A stretch of DNA of 64,000 nucleotides from Archivesica marissinica (Eukaryota; Mollusca; Bivalvia; Venerida; Vesicomyidae), in the NCBI GenBank assembly GCA_014843695.1, contig CM026390.1, positions 96,081,708 to 96,145,707 on the forward strand. The letters run 5' to 3'. Below are positions 1-13,400 of this stretch, in pieces. The translations under genes and the position numbers were made by a program. The notes beneath the pieces were generated by a model. That model searched no databases, was not told the origin of the DNA, and saw only the letters and a program-made list of their open reading frames with translations. How positions within the stretch are numbered: position 1 is the stretch's first letter; every line of letters starts with the position of its first letter.

Positions 1-2
1 TT

Positions 3-434
3 GCTTTCGAATCCTTAAAGAAAGCTTTAACCAATAAACCCATACTGAAGGTCCCTGACTTTAACCAAGAGTTCGAACTCTATACTGATGCTTCCGATTT
101 GGGAATTTCGGCTGTACTGACTCAGACCGTTGACCAAGTACCACACCCAGTAGCATTTTATTCCCGAAAACTTATTCCACGAGAGAAAAACTACTCTACA
201 ATAGAGAAGGAATTATTAGCTATAGTGGCCGGTATCGAACATTTTCGCATATATGTAAGCACAAGCAAAACACTCATCAATTCAGATCATAATCCCCTTG
301 TATGGTTAAGTAGGTCGAAAACGTCCAATCAACGCCTCTTAAGATGGGCACTGTGTCTCTCAGAATTTAATTTGACCATTAAACATATCAAAGGGACTCA
401 AAATGTTCTAGCAGACTTTCTCAGTAGAGTTTAA
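3..434 (+). CDS. Ty3/gypsy retrotransposon pol, RNase H end (partial)
   Basis: The frame is open from the window edge to a TAA at 432-434. It encodes the connection between reverse transcriptase and RNase H plus the whole RNase H domain of a Ty3/gypsy-type retroelement, which removes RNA from the RNA:DNA hybrid during reverse transcription. Visible landmarks are the AFESLKKALTNKPIL entry, YTDASD (first catalytic Asp), the Glu in STIEKELLAI, SDHNPL (Asp) and the terminal ADFLSRV (last Asp), so all four acidic catalytic positions are kept. The reverse transcriptase fingers and palm lie left of the window. ORF prediction may start at an internal TTG near base 99; that is not a real start. Oddly, the frame stops directly after RNase H and a likely polypurine tract follows about 205 nt later, leaving no room for a downstream integrase. 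The domain is undamaged, so this copy may be fairly young. Confidence 0.88.
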   Translation, partial: AFESLKKALTNKPILKVPDFNQEFELYTDASDLGISAVLTQTVDQVPHPVAFYSRKLIPREKNYSTIEKELLAIVAGIEHFRIYVSTSKTLINSDHNPLVWLSRSKTSNQRLLRWALCLSEFNLTIKHIKGTQNVLADFLSRV

Positions 435-639
435 TGATTGTGATGTTTGACTTAGTAAATGTACTTGGTATTATTTCAGTTGTTCAGTAAATAGTTATTG
501 CCTCTATGATTAGAATGTTGGTACCTAGCGAAAGAAATGCTATTTTAGGACATATGATGTATTGATATTATGATTGTTTTCTACTGTATATTCAAAGGAA
601 TGAAGATTTGTAAATCGGGCGATGTCAAACTTCTCCCCG

Positions 640-651
640 GGTAGGGAGGAT
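640..651 (+). other. Likely polypurine tract of the gypsy element
   Basis: The purine-rich GGTAGGGAGGA lies between the pol stop and a TGT that starts a candidate LTR. This is where a plus-strand primer tract sits in LTR retrotransposons. Inferred from position and composition. Confidence 0.5.
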
Positions 652-1623
652 TGTGCAAAACCACCATTATTTGCACGAAATGTTTATTATTGTTATATAT
701 AAATAGTAATGTATTATATAAATACATTAAACTGTTTCTATATATGGCCAAGTGTTTACCATGTAATATATATATATTTGTTTTATGCATAATCGTCTGC
801 TATTATTTTCGCGCCTAAAAATTATCAGTCTCGCTTCGCGCGGGAAATGACTTAAGATTTTAGGCCTAATCTCAGTTTATCAAGGCCGTGGTTGCAGGTG
901 TCCAGTTATGTAATATAAAGGCGACGAACTGGTTTGATGGTGTAATATTAGATAACATAACAGATGTTTTAGGAATAACAGATGTTTTAGGAATTGTTAT
1001 ATCATATAGACATTGATTCAATCGTGTATATAAGAAATGGATTTTATTAACTAAAATCAGAACACTTAGGCCTACCTCCAGGAGAGAGTGTGGCGTGATC
1101 TCATTATATAGAACATAGAAACTGTTTCTATGATACTTAGATATTATGGACATTATAAGAATTATAACTTATAAAGATTTGTCGAATAATTAAATAAAAT
1201 CGTTCAGCCATAGAAGAAACAGAGAGTTTCGGCGAACCATATCGAAGGTGATTAAAAGTTAATAAATCAGAAACATTGATTAGATTATAGTGATATTGAG
1301 TAATGACGGATTAGAGGAACTGGAGTTAATTATATTGTGTAGCGCATAGTCGGCTCACACAAATTGGATTGTTAAATAAGCGTTTAATGATACGATGATA
1401 TATATATAAATCACTGATTATATATATCAGAATATCTCTGATGCCAATTTAAACAAGATATTATAAAGAAGAAATGTAAGACTGTGTTGAGTTATTATTA
1501 ATACATATATTGAAGAAGAAACCCCCTAGACAACTCCAACGAGTCTACAATAGGATAGACCCTGGTAAGAGCCGTAGCAACTGAGATATATAAATACGAG
1601 AAGAAAAAGGAGAGTTTGCGACA
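652..1623 (+). repeat. Candidate 3' LTR of the gypsy element (about 972 bp)
   Basis: The segment starts TGTGCAAAAC right after the polypurine tract and ends GTTTGCGACA. The ends form an imperfect inverted repeat with TG...CA termini, as expected of an LTR. It is AT-rich, contains no gene, and includes an 18-bp direct duplication (AATAACAGATGTTTTAGG) near 958-993. The 5' LTR is outside the window, so the boundaries rest only on the TG...CA rule and adjacency to the tract. Confidence 0.5.
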
Positions 1624-1697
1624 CCTCTAGTATATATTATAATGCCATAACATATTTCATGCCTGCGAATCATCATTAATTCGGAAGAAATGTGTTA

Positions 1698-1921
1698 GGC
1701 TGTCCAATTAGCGCAGTGGTTAGCACGCTCGCTTCTCACCAATTCGAACCGGGAAGTATGCGAGATGGTACGGTGGTCGCCAGATCAGAGATGTGGGTTT
1801 TCTCCGGTTTCCTCCCACACGAGTGACCACCTTTACGCTTTCACCCGAGCCAATGAGAGAGATTAATATAAGTTGTTAACACTTGTTTCGCAATCATTGT
1901 AAAATAAATAAAGTTAAACAT
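1698..1921 (+). mobile_element. tRNA-derived SINE, family G (copy 1, internally deleted)
   Basis: The head GGCTGTCCAATTAGCGCAGT carries a pol III A box (TAGCGCAGTGGTTAG) and a B box remnant (TTCGAACC). The body has the stretch TTTTCTCCGG..TTTCCTCCCAC, and the tail is AAAATAAATAAAGTT. Compared with the fuller copy at 52553-52790 it lacks bases around the B box and in the body. Other copies in the window lie at 20988, 38475, 40604, 47135 and 52553. Confidence 0.85.
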
Positions 1922-2189
1922 TTAAAAAAAATATTACTAGGTAATGAATGTGTAACGGTAAACGGGAACAATTTTCTTATTATAACATTTATTGAACAGC
2001 CAATGGGAATGTGTCGAACTGCTGTTTGTTGTGTGAAATGTCTTCTTACTTACTGGCTAACAAGGACATTATGGCTGCAAGTAGATACATGGTAGATCGT
2101 TTAATACTGTGACACTCGCCCGGCCATAGACCGCATATAAGAGCCAGTATTGTGAAGAACTGTAAACTAGCTCCGGTAATCATCAACGC

Positions 2190-3685
2190 TAGCCACGAAC
2201 GCTCCATACCTAAAACAAAAAGCATAACAAAATCAACAAATAGCCAGGAACACTCCATACCAGAAACATAATGAATACAATCCACGCCAGCCTGGAACAC
2301 TCCATACCAGAAACACAATGAATACAATCCACGCCAACCAGTAACGCTCCATACCAGAAACACAATGAATACAATCCACGCCAACCAGTAACGCTCCATA
2401 CCAGAAACACAATGAATACAATCCACGCCAACCAGTAACACTCCATACCAGAAACATGAATAAAATCCACGCCAGCCAGTATATAACGCTCCATACCAGA
2501 AACATGAATAAAATCCACGCCAACCAGTATATAACGCTCCATACCAGAAACACAATGAATACAATCCACGCCAGCCAGTATATAACGTTCCATACCAGAA
2601 ACATGAATAAAATCCACGCCAACCAGTATATAACGCTCCATACCAGAAACATGAATAAAATCCACGTCAGCCAGTATATAACGCTCCATACCAGAAACAT
2701 GAATAAAATCCACGTCAGCCAGTATATAACGCTCCATACCAGAAACATGAATAAAATCCACGTCAGCCAGTATATAACGCTCCATACCAGAAACAGAATA
2801 AAATCCACGAGTCAGCCAGTATATAACGCTCCATACCAGAAACATGAATAAAATCCACGTCAGCCAGTATATAACGCTCCATACCAGAAACATGAATAAA
2901 ATCCACGCCAACCAGTATATAACGCTCCATACCAGAAACATGAATAAAATCCACGCCAGCCAGTATATAACGCTCCATACCAGAAACATGAATAAAATCC
3001 ACGTCAGCCAGTATATAACGCTCCATACCAGAAACATGAATAAAATCCACGCCAGCCAGTATATAACGTTCCATACCAGAAACACAATGAATACAATCCA
3101 CGCCAGCCAGTATATAACGTTCCATACCAGAAACGTGAATAAAATCCACGCCAACCAGTATATAACGTTCCATACCAGAAACACAATGAATAAAATCCAC
3201 GCCAACCAGTATATAACGCTCCATACCAGAAACACAATGAATACAATCCACGCCAACCAGTATATAACGCTCCATACCAGAAACACAATGAATAAAATCC
3301 ACGCCAGCCAGTATATAACGCTCCATACCAGAAACACAATGAATAAAATCCACGCCAGCCAGTATATAACGCTCCATACCAGAAACACAATGAATACAAT
3401 CCACGCCAGCCAGTATATAACGCTCCATACCAGAAACACAATGAATAAAATCCACGCCAGCCAGTATATAACGCTCCATACCAGAAACACAATGAATAAA
3501 ATCCACGTCAGCCAGTATATAACGCTCCATACCAGAAACACAATGAATAAAATCAACGCCAACCAGTATAATTTATAACGCTCCATACCAGAAACACAAT
3601 GAATAAAATCAACGCCAACCAGTATAATTTATAACGCTCCATACCAGAAACATAATGAATAAAATCCACGCCAGCCAGGAACACT
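2190..3685. repeat. Minisatellite, 47/48/51-bp units (about 30 copies)
   Basis: Tandem units share CTCCATACCAGAAACA, then ATGAATA(A/C)AATCCACG and CAGTATATAACG. Variants differ by a TATA insertion and a CACA/CA difference, giving 47-bp units at the left end and 48- or 51-bp units elsewhere. Because 48 and 51 are multiples of three, frames stay open for more than 1 kb on both strands; these are not genes. The last unit breaks off into unique sequence at 3685. Confidence 0.95.
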
Positions 3686-3966
3686 GAGAGAAGGCCACCA
3701 TTAGGGGATGTGTTCGTTCATCTAACACATAACAAGGGACATACACGATATTGATGTGTAATGTTAATAATATTTTATTGCATTTTTTTCCATACAATAC
3801 ATTACATATATACATACAATTCTAAGAACAAATCAGAGATTAATATGTAATTATATGATTGCAGTATACGTTACATTTGTTTTGTCAAGGGAAAAAAAGC
3901 AAATGGGTTGGGCTACAAGTTATAACAACATTATTTACAGCCCTCCCCGTTATTATTGATTATTAA

Positions 3967-4578
3967 AGCAGCATTACATCGTATGAGATAAAAGATATTT
4001 GAAAAATTCAAATTTTACGTATGGGTAGCAATGCTGCTACACATTCTAACATTATACTTTGTATTCTTATGTTCATTTGGTAAACCGTGTTTTTGTTGCG
4101 ATAAAACAAACTCGAAACCGAAAGTAGAACTTTCCGAGTCGATCGGCCACGCACTTGTTTACAACCGGAACGCATCGTCCACACTTGTTTACATTCGGAA
4201 TGCATCGTCCCCATTTGTCCCACGTTGTCTTTTTAATTAAATTACTTGATATGTTGATTCATACCTCTGTTAGCTAAGTCTTTAGGGACATTTCTACATC
4301 CCCGCGAGGGGTTCGACATTAGAGGAAGATAGATAGATAGTATTTCATGTTAAAAATATATACGTTGTTTTCTACATCCTCTGTTGTTTCACGCATGCGC
4401 GCTGTGCGTGTTTATATTTCGTGTGTTGATAAACAAATTCGCGTATACGACGTTTTAAATTTATTGGAATGTTATCGTTTCTGAGCGATTATTTCGATTT
4501 TTGTAAACACACACACACACACACACATTATTATTTATATTTTACCCAAAACATTCTTTATTACGATGTAATGCTGCT
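3967..4578 (-). mobile_element. MITE family A, copy 1, with TTAA target duplication
   Basis: Terminal inverted repeats AGCAGCATTACATCG and CGATGTAATGCTGCT are each flanked by TTAA (3963-3966 and 4579-4582). The 612-bp element has no coding capacity. It contains a (CA)n run near 4507, a GATA run near 4329 and a short stem around CCCCGCGAGGGG. Near-identical copies lie at 46426-47025 and, split by another transposon, at 36150-38181, both in the opposite orientation. TTAA duplications point to the piggyBac, Kolobok or Sola3 type of transposase acting in trans; which one cannot be told here. Confidence 0.9.
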
Positions 4579-4582
4579 TTAA

Positions 4583-5435
4583 GATTGAGGTTAGTTTAAA
4601 CATATTGTATTCGGATCAAATACATATGTACATATTAAAACACAATGTTTATACATTGGAACCGATATGGGTCGAGAAACAAGCTTAAAGCTTATATGAA
4701 TCCCGTCCCAGATTGAGGTTATATTTAATGACATATTAATCGTTTTATTTGGGGGATGCGTTATTGAAGACAGTGGATGTGTTTGTTGTTACCCAATAAA
4801 ATACTATGTGCTGTTTTCTAACTAGAGCACATCCTTTGAGGGTCGGTAAATACTGTTAAGGAACACACGTACTCAGATATGTGTAGTCGTCTGAGGACAT
4901 CTTATCTTCTGCTCTCCTCACGAGATCTTGGAAAGTGAACACGCAGTCACCCTGTCTGTCCTCGACTGGGGCACCTGTAGAAAATAATACGAGTCAGTCA
5001 TTTAATACACTAATGATTAATATCATGGCAACAGAAGTAAATGGGTATTCAAAACGTTATCGATTGTTTACTAGTAACGGCGTGTCTAGTCAAACCAGGG
5101 TACTATTCACTGTGTACAGGACTGCTCAGACGAGATGAGAGATTAATGATGTATTAGAAAACGTTCAGTATATATCAATGGCTGTGATCGATATATTTAA
5201 ATCGAGGTACGTAAGCAGATCTATTAGATATTTCTATCGGACATGATTTTTATAACTTAGTATGAACTTAATGTTATACATGACACCGTATTACACAACT
5301 CCGGATATAAACCGCAAGCAAAGCATAATGAACAGTTAGTAGGTCAATTACTTTTAGGTCAATTACTTACTAAGGCCAGGAGGGTATGGGGAGAGCTTGC
5401 ATCATAGCATGGTTAATTGTGCATGTGATATTATA
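4583..5435. other. Non-coding, nothing recognised
   Basis: AT-rich sequence without a convincing exon, RNA gene or terminal-repeat element. Short direct repeats occur (AGATTGAGGTTA near 4583 and 4712; AGGTCAATTACTT near 5342). Confidence 0.6.
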
Positions 5436-5707
5436 CATACGGATCTGTAGTCCAGTGGTAACACGTTGGACTGCGAATCCACGGATCGCAGGTTCGATCC
5501 CCCGTCTGACCCTAATACTATTAACATTCTTTTAGATGGGACTTAAACCCAAGGTCTCGTGTCAGTGCTTTACACTGTGCACGTAAAAGAACCAGTGGAG
5601 ACTCTGGAATGGGTATTTGTCTGCACTATCCTCCAAAAATCTAAAATGACTATTCCCTTCAGAAGGCGTCGTTCATATGGGTAGCGACGATAAATAAACG
5701 TAAAACA
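5436..5707 (+). mobile_element. tRNA-derived SINE, family P (copy 1)
   Basis: The head CATACGGATCTGTAGTCCAG contains an A box (TAGTCCAGTGGTAACACG) and a B box (GGTTCGATCCC). The body includes GGTCTCGTGTCAGTGC, and the 3' tail is GATAAATAAACGTAAAACA. ACATAC occurs at both edges, a possible short target duplication. Five copies are visible: 5436, 18658 (minus), 20436, 22639 and 49705 (minus). No cloverleaf is kept, so it is not a functional tRNA gene. Confidence 0.9.
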
Positions 5708-5794
5708 TACTTTGTGAATCTCGTTTTGGAATTTTATTATTAAGCTTGCCTCCTTTTATTACATTCTTATATTGGGTATTTATTATATTTTTGC

Positions 5795-5935
5795 ACAAAA
5801 TAAACACTTTTGCTACTTTCAATTTGGGCGCCAACTGTCCTGACGTCACTACGCAAAGCAGCGTTATATTTATGTTTTCTGTTTAGCGCTATAATTGCGT
5901 CAATACTTCTTTTAAATCGTAGTTTGTCTTACCAT
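5795..5935 (+). repeat. Dispersed repeat R (copy 1)
   Basis: This segment (TTGCTACTTTCA.TTTGG ... TGACGTCACTA ... TCTTTTAAATCGT) is repeated with divergence at about 50920-51060 in the same orientation. It includes a TGACGTCA palindrome, which may be incidental. No termini were recognised. The sequence to 6248 is AT-rich and shows nothing else. Confidence 0.6.
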
Positions 5936-6248
5936 TAACTAACACTATGTAGAAATTCAAATAGAAATATGCATACTTTAAAGTTTAATTTACAAGGATT
6001 ATTCTCTCAACCAACCAGAATCCTTCCAGGTTGTATTACACGTGTGTACATATGATAATTTATGAGATGACTGTATTACACTGAATGCAAGCAAAGTTAT
6101 GTGATACATATTATTAATATGTTGTAAATATGTTATGCTATTCAGAAACGGAGGAAATAAAATATCTACATGTACCTGCATACAACAATTTCATTTCTTT
6201 ACAGTAGAATAATATAATAATTATGCTAGTGACGATGGAGCTTATCAG

Positions 6249-7065
6249 GTATATCTACCCTACCCCCAGAGTAAAATGTTCCGGTATTTCTACCCTACAC
6301 CCAGAGTAAAATGTTCCGGTATATCTACCCTACCCCCAGAGTAAAATGTTCCGGTATATCTACCCTACCCCCAGAGTAAAATGTTCCGGTATATCTACCC
6401 TACCCCAGAGTAAAATGTTCCGGTATTTCTACCTTCACAGTAAAATGTTCCGGTAATCTACCTTCCCCAGAGTAAAATGTTCCGGTATATCTACCCTACC
6501 CCCAGAGTAAAATGTAATGTTCCGGTATATCTACCCTACCCCCAGAGTAAAATGTTCCGGTATTTCTACCTTCACAGTAAAATGTTCCGGTATATCTACC
6601 CTACCCCCAGAGTAAAATGTTCCGGTATATCTACCCTACCCCCAGAGTAAAATGTTCCGGTATTTCTACCTTCACAGTAAAATGTTCCGGTATTTCTACC
6701 TTCACAGTAAAATGTTCCGGTATTTCTACCTTCACAGTAAAATGTTCCGGTATTTCTACCTTCACAGTAAAATGTTCCGGTATATCTACCCTACCCCCAG
6801 AGTAAAATGTTCCGGTATATCTATCCTACCCCCAGAGTAAAATGTTCCGGTATTTCTACCTTCACAGTAAAATGTTCCGGTATATCTACCCTACCCCCAG
6901 AGTAAAATGTTCCGGTATATCTACCCTACCCCCAGAGTAAAATGTTCCGGTATTTCTACCTTCACAGTAAAATGTTCCGGTATTTCTACCTTCACAGTAA
7001 AATGTTCCGGTATTTCTACCTTCACAGTAAAATGTTCCGGTATTTCTACCTTCACAGTAAAATGT
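6249..7065. repeat. Minisatellite of two mixed unit types (35 bp and 30 bp)
   Basis: Both unit types begin ATGTTCCGGTAT. One continues ATCTACCCTACCCCCAGAGT (35 bp), the other TTCTACCTTCACAGT (30 bp). They alternate irregularly, then run as blocks of four 30-bp units at 6652-6780 and 6945-7065. Short open frames through it are repeat artefacts. Confidence 0.95.
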
Positions 7066-7411
7066 AACTGGACAATGTGTCATGCTTAGTTTTAATTCAG
7101 CAACTGATGTTTTCTGTAAGCACTACTGACGGCCGCCTCTCTGAATGGTATTTAACAGAATGTTTTCCGAGTTGTATACAGTTTTATTTGTATAATGCTT
7201 TGTTTATTTACCATATAACTATAACCTGTTTGCAAATTATTCAAATATGCTTCTTGGCGATGGCTATTTACTAATGTTGTTAGAATGTGTTGCCCAACTC
7301 ATTTTGCTTTTTATTTGCTTTGAAATGATTATGTATGTACGTAATGAAACTGTCAAATAGCTCATAAAATATGATTAAACTAAGCTACAGTTTGAAACCT
7401 GGTAAATATCG
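7066..7411. other. Non-coding spacer between two arrays
   Basis: Unique AT-rich sequence separating the 30/35-bp array from the 43-bp array. No exon or element recognised. Confidence 0.6.
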
Positions 7412-10400
7412 TCAACCTAGAATGGAGTGGCGCGTGAACAGATGGAGTATGGCATCAGGCTAGACTGGAGTGGCGCGTGAACAGATGGAGTATGACATCA
7501 ACCTAGACTGGAGTGGTACGTGAACAGATGGAGTATGACATCAACCTAGACTGGAGTGGCGCGTGAACAGATGGAGTATGGCATCAACCTAGACTGGAGT
7601 GGCGCGTGAACAGATGGAGTATGACATCAACCTAGACTGGAGTGGCGCGTGAACAGATGGAGTATGGCATCAGGCTAGACTGGAGTGGTACGTGAACATA
7701 TGGAGTATGACATCAACCTAGACTGGAGTGGCGCGTGAACAGATGGAGTATGGCATCAACCTAGACTGGAGTGGCGCGTGAACAGATGGAGTATGGCATC
7801 AACCTATACTGGAGCGATACGTGAACAGATGGAGTATGACATCACCCTAAACTGGATTGGTACGTGAACAGATGGAGTATGACATCACCCTAGACTGGAG
7901 TGGCGCGTGAACAGATGGAGTATGACATCAACCTAGACTGGATTGGTACGTGAACAGATGGAGTATGGCATCAACCTAGACTGGAGTGGCGCGTGAACAG
8001 ATGGAGTATGACATCAACCTAAACTGGATTGGTACGTGAACAGATGGAGTATGACATCAACCTAGACTGGAGTGGCGCGTGAACAGATGGAGTAAGACAT
8101 CAACCTAGACTGGAGTGGCGCGTGAACAGATGGAGTATGGCATCAGGCTAGACTGGAGTGGCGCGTGAACAGATGGAGTATGAAATCAACCTAGACTGGA
8201 GTGGTACGTGAACATATGGAGTATGGCATCAGGCTAGACTGGAGTGGCGCGTGAACAGATGGAGTATGGCATCAGGCTAGACTGGAGTGGCGCGTGAACA
8301 GATGGAGTATGACATCAACCTAGACTGGAGTGGCGCGTGAACAGATGGAGTATGAAATCAACCTAGACTGGAGTGGCGCGTGAACAGATGGAGTATGGCA
8401 TCAACCTAGACTGGGGGTGGCGCGTGAACAGATGGAGTATGACATCAACCTAGACTGGAGTGGCGCGTGAACAGATGGAGTATGGCATCAACCTAGACTG
8501 GAGTGATACGTGAACAGATGGAGTATGGCATCAACCTAGACTGGAGTGATACGTGAACAGATGGAGTATGACATCAACCTAGACTGGAGTGATACGTGAA
8601 CAGATGGAGTATGACATCAACCTAGACTGGAGTGATACGTGAACAGATGGAGTATGACATCAACCTAGACTGGAGTGATACGTGAACAGATGGAGTATGA
8701 CATCAACCTAAACTGGAGTGGTACGTGAACAGATGGAGTATGACATCAACCTAGACTGGAGTGGCGCGTGAACAGATGGAGTATGACATCAACCTAGACT
8801 GGAGTGGCGCGTGAACAGATGGAGTATGACATCAACTTAGACTGGAGTGGTACATGAACAGATGGAGTATGACATCAGGCTAGACTGGAGTGGTGCGTGA
8901 ACAGATGGAGTATGACATCAACCTAGACTGGAGTGGTACATGAACAGATGGAGTATGACATCAACCTAGACTGGAGTGGTACGTGAACAGATGGAGTATG
9001 ACATCAACCTAAACTGGAGTGGCGCGTGAACAGATGGAGTATGACATCAACCTAAACTGGAGTGGCGCGTGAACAGATGGAGTATGACATCAACCTAGAC
9101 TGGAGTGGCGCGTGAACAGATGGAGTATGACATCAACCTAAACTGGAGTGGCGCGTGAACAGATGGAGTATGACATCAGCATAGACTGGAGTGGTACATG
9201 ACCAGATGGAGTATGACATCAACCTAGACTGGAGTGGCGCGTGAACAGATGGAGTATGACATCAACCTAGACTGGAGTGGCGCGTGAACAGATGGAGTAT
9301 GACATCAACCTAAACTGGAGTGGCTCGTGGACAGATGATGTATGATATCAACCTAGACTGGAGTGGCGCGTGAACAGATGGAGTATAACATCAACCTAGA
9401 CTGGAGTGGCGCGTGAACAGATGGAGTATGACATCAGGCTAGACTGGAGTGGCGCGTGAACAGATGGAGTATGACATCAACCTAGACTGGAGTGGTACAT
9501 GAACAGATGGAGTATGACATCAACCTAGACTGGAGTGGTACGTGAACAGATGGAGTATGACATCAACCTAAACTGGAGTGGCGCGTGAACAGATGGAGTA
9601 TGACATCAACCTAAACTGGAGTGGCGCGTGAACAGATGGAGTATGACATCAACCTAGACTGGAGTGGCGCGTGAACAGATGGAGTATGACATCAACCTAA
9701 ACTGGAGTGGCGCGTGAACAGATGGAGTATGACATCAGCATAGACTGGAGTGGTACATGACCAGATGGAGTATGACATCAACCTAGACTGGAGTGGCGCG
9801 TGAACAGATGGAGTATGACATCAACCTAGACTGGAGTGGCGCGTGAACAGATGGAGTATGACATCAACCTAAACTGGAGTGGCTCGTGGACAGATGATGT
9901 ATGATATCAACCTAGACTGGAGTGGCGCGTGAACAGATGGAGTATAACATCAACCTAGACTGGAGTGGCGCGTGAACAGATGGAGTATGACATCAGGCTA
10001 GACTGGAGTGGCGCGTGAACAGATGGTGTATGGCATCAACCTAGACTGGAGTGGCGCGTGAACAGATGGAGTATGACATCAGGCTAGACTGGAGTGGCGC
10101 GTGAACAGATGGTGTATGGCATCAACCTAGACTGGAGTGGCGCGTGAACAGATGGAGTATGACATCAGGCTAGACTGGAGTGGCGCGTGAACAGATGGAG
10201 TATGACATCACCCTAGACTGGAGTGGCGCGTGAACAGATGGAGTATGACATCAACCTAGACTGGAGTGGCGCGTGAACAGATGGAGTATGACATCAACCT
10301 AGACTGGAGTGGCGCGTGAACATATGGAGTATGACATCAACCTAGATTGGAGTGGCGCGTGAACAGATGGAGTATGACATCACCCTAAACTGGATTGGTA

Positions 10401-13400
10401 CGTGAACAGATGGAGTATGACATCAACCTAGACTGGAGTGGCGCGTGAACAGATGGAGTAAGACATCAACCTAGACTGGAGTGGTACGTGAACATATGGA
10501 GTATGACATCAACATAGACTGGAGTGGCGCGTGAACAGATGGAGTATGACATCAACTTAGACTGGAGTGGCGCGTGAACAGATGGAGTATGAAATCAACC
10601 TAGACTGGAGTGGTACGTGAACATATGGAGTATGACATCAACCTAGACTGGAGTGGTACGTGAACAGATGGAGTATGACATCAACCTAGACTGGAGTGGC
10701 GCGTGAACAGATGGAGTATGGCATCAACCTAGACTGGGGGTGGCGCGTGAACAGATGGAGTATGACATCAACCTAGACTGGAGTGGCGCGTGAACAGATG
10801 GAGTATGGCATCAGGCTAGACTGGAGTGGTACGTGAACATATGGAGTATGACATCAACCTAGACTGGAGTGGCGCGTGAACAGATGGAGTTTGGCATCAA
10901 CCTAGACTGGAGTGGCGCGTGAACAGATGGAGTATGGCATCAACCTAGACTGGAGTGATACGTGAACAGATGGAGTATGACATCAACCTAGACTGGAGTG
11001 GTACGTGAACAGATGGAGTATGACATCAACCTAGACTGGAGTGGTACGTGAACAGATGGAGTATGACATCACCCTAAACTGGAGTGGTACGTGAACAGAT
11101 GGAGTATGACATCAACCTAGACTGGAGTGGCGCGTGAACAGATGGAGTATGACATCAACCTAGACTGGAGTGGCGCGTGAACAGATGGAGTATGACATCA
11201 ACTTAGACTGGAGTGGTACATGAACAGATGGAGTATGACATCAGGCTAGACTGGAGTGGTGCGTGAACAGATGGAGTATGACATCAACCTAGACTGGAGT
11301 GGTACATGAACAGATGGAGTATGACATCAGGCTAGACTGGAGTGGTGCGTGAACAGATGGAGTATGACATCAACCTAGACTGGAGTGGTACGTGAACAGA
11401 TGGAGTATGACATCAACCTAAACTGGAGTGGCGCGTGAACAGATGGAGTATGGCATCAGGCTAGACTGGAGTGGCGCGTGAACAGATGGAGTATGACATC
11501 AACCTAGACTGGAGTGGTACGTGAACAGATGGAGTATGACATCAACCTAGACTGGAGTGGCGCGTGAACAGATGGAGTATGGCATCAACCTAGACTGGAG
11601 TGGCGCGTGAACAGATGGAGTATGACATCAACCTAGACTGGAGTGGCGCGTGAACAGATGGAGTATGGCATCAGGCTAGACTGGAGTGGTACGTGAACAT
11701 ATGGAGTATGACATCAACCTAGACTGGAGTGGCGCGTGAACAGATGGAGTATGGCATCAACCTAGACTGGAGTGGCGCGTGAACAGATGGAGTATGGCAT
11801 CAACCTATACTGGAGCGATACGTGAACAGATGGAGTATGACATCACCCTAAACTGGATTGGTACGTGAACAGATGGAGTATGACATCACCCTAGACTGGA
11901 GTGGCGCGTGAACAGATGGAGTATGACATCAACCTAGACTGGATTGGTACGTGAACAGATGGAGTATGGCATCAACCTAGACTGGAGTGGCGCGTGAACA
12001 GATGGAGTATGACATCAACCTAAACTGGATTGGTACGTGAACAGATGGAGTATGACATCAACCTAGACTGGAGTGGCGCGTGAACAGATGGAGTAAGACA
12101 TCAACCTAGACTGGAGTGGCGCGTGAACAGATGGAGTATGGCATCAGGCTAGACTGGAGTGGCGCGTGAACAGATGGAGTATGAAATCAACCTAGACTGG
12201 AGTGGTACGTGAACATATGGAGTATGGCATCAGGCTAGACTGGAGTGGCGCGTGAACAGATGGAGTATGGCATCAGGCTAGACTGGAGTGGCGCGTGAAC
12301 AGATGGAGTATGACATCAACCTAGACTGGAGTGGCGCGTGAACAGATGGAGTATGAAATCAACCTAGACTGGAGTGGCGCGTGAACAGATGGAGTATGGC
12401 ATCAACCTAGACTGGGGGTGGCGCGTGAACAGATGGAGTATGACATCAACCTAGACTGGAGTGGCGCGTGAACAGATGGAGTATGGCATCAACCTAGACT
12501 GGAGTGATACGTGAACAGATGGAGTATGGCATCAACCTAGACTGGAGTGATACGTGAACAGATGGAGTATGACATCAACCTAGACTGGAGTGATACGTGA
12601 ACAGATGGAGTATGACATCAACCTAGACTGGAGTGATACGTGAACAGATGGAGTATGACATCATGTGGGTGTGTGGTGGGTTGTACCTAAACTGGAGTGG
12701 TACGTGAACAGATGGAGTATGACATCAACCTAGACTGGAGTGGCGCGTGAACAGATGGAGTATGACATCAACCTAGACTGGAGTGGCGCGTGAACAGATG
12801 GAGTATGACATCAACTTAGACTGGAGTGGTACATGAACAGATGGAGTATGACATCAGGCTAGACTGGAGTGGTGCGTGAACAGATGGAGTATGACATCAA
12901 CCTAGACTGGAGTGGTACATGAACAGATGGAGTATGACATCAACCTAGACTGGAGTGGTACGTGAACAGATGGAGTATGACATCAACCTAAACTGGAGTG
13001 GCGCGTGAACAGATGGAGTATGACATCAACCTAAACTGGAGTGGCGCGTGAACAGATGGAGTATGACATCAACCTAGACTGGAGTGGCGCGTGAACAGAT
13101 GGAGTATGACATCAACCTAAACTGGAGTGGCGCGTGAACAGATGGAGTATGACATCAGCATAGACTGGAGTGGTACATGACCAGATGGAGTATGACATCA
13201 ACCTAGACTGGAGTGGCGCGTGAACAGATGGAGTATGACATCAACCTAGACTGGAGTGGCGCGTGAACAGATGGAGTATGACATCAACCTAAACTGGAGT
13301 GGCTCGTGGACAGATGATGTATGATATCAACCTAGACTGGAGTGGCGCGTGAACAGATGGAGTATAACATCAACCTAGACTGGAGTGGCGCGTGAACAGA

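Noticed and set aside
2046..3586. Long open frames on both strands at 2.0-3.6 kb, some Trp/Leu-rich and membrane-like
   Set aside because: Pure translations of 48- and 51-bp repeats, whose lengths are multiples of three; frames open on both strands simultaneously.
5436..5520. tRNA gene candidates at SINE heads (also 20436, 22639, 25496, 40212, 40806, 47383, 52553)
   Set aside because: A and B boxes are present but acceptor-stem pairing and cloverleaf are poor, and each is followed by a shared SINE body and tail; 40806-40885 is the least clear.
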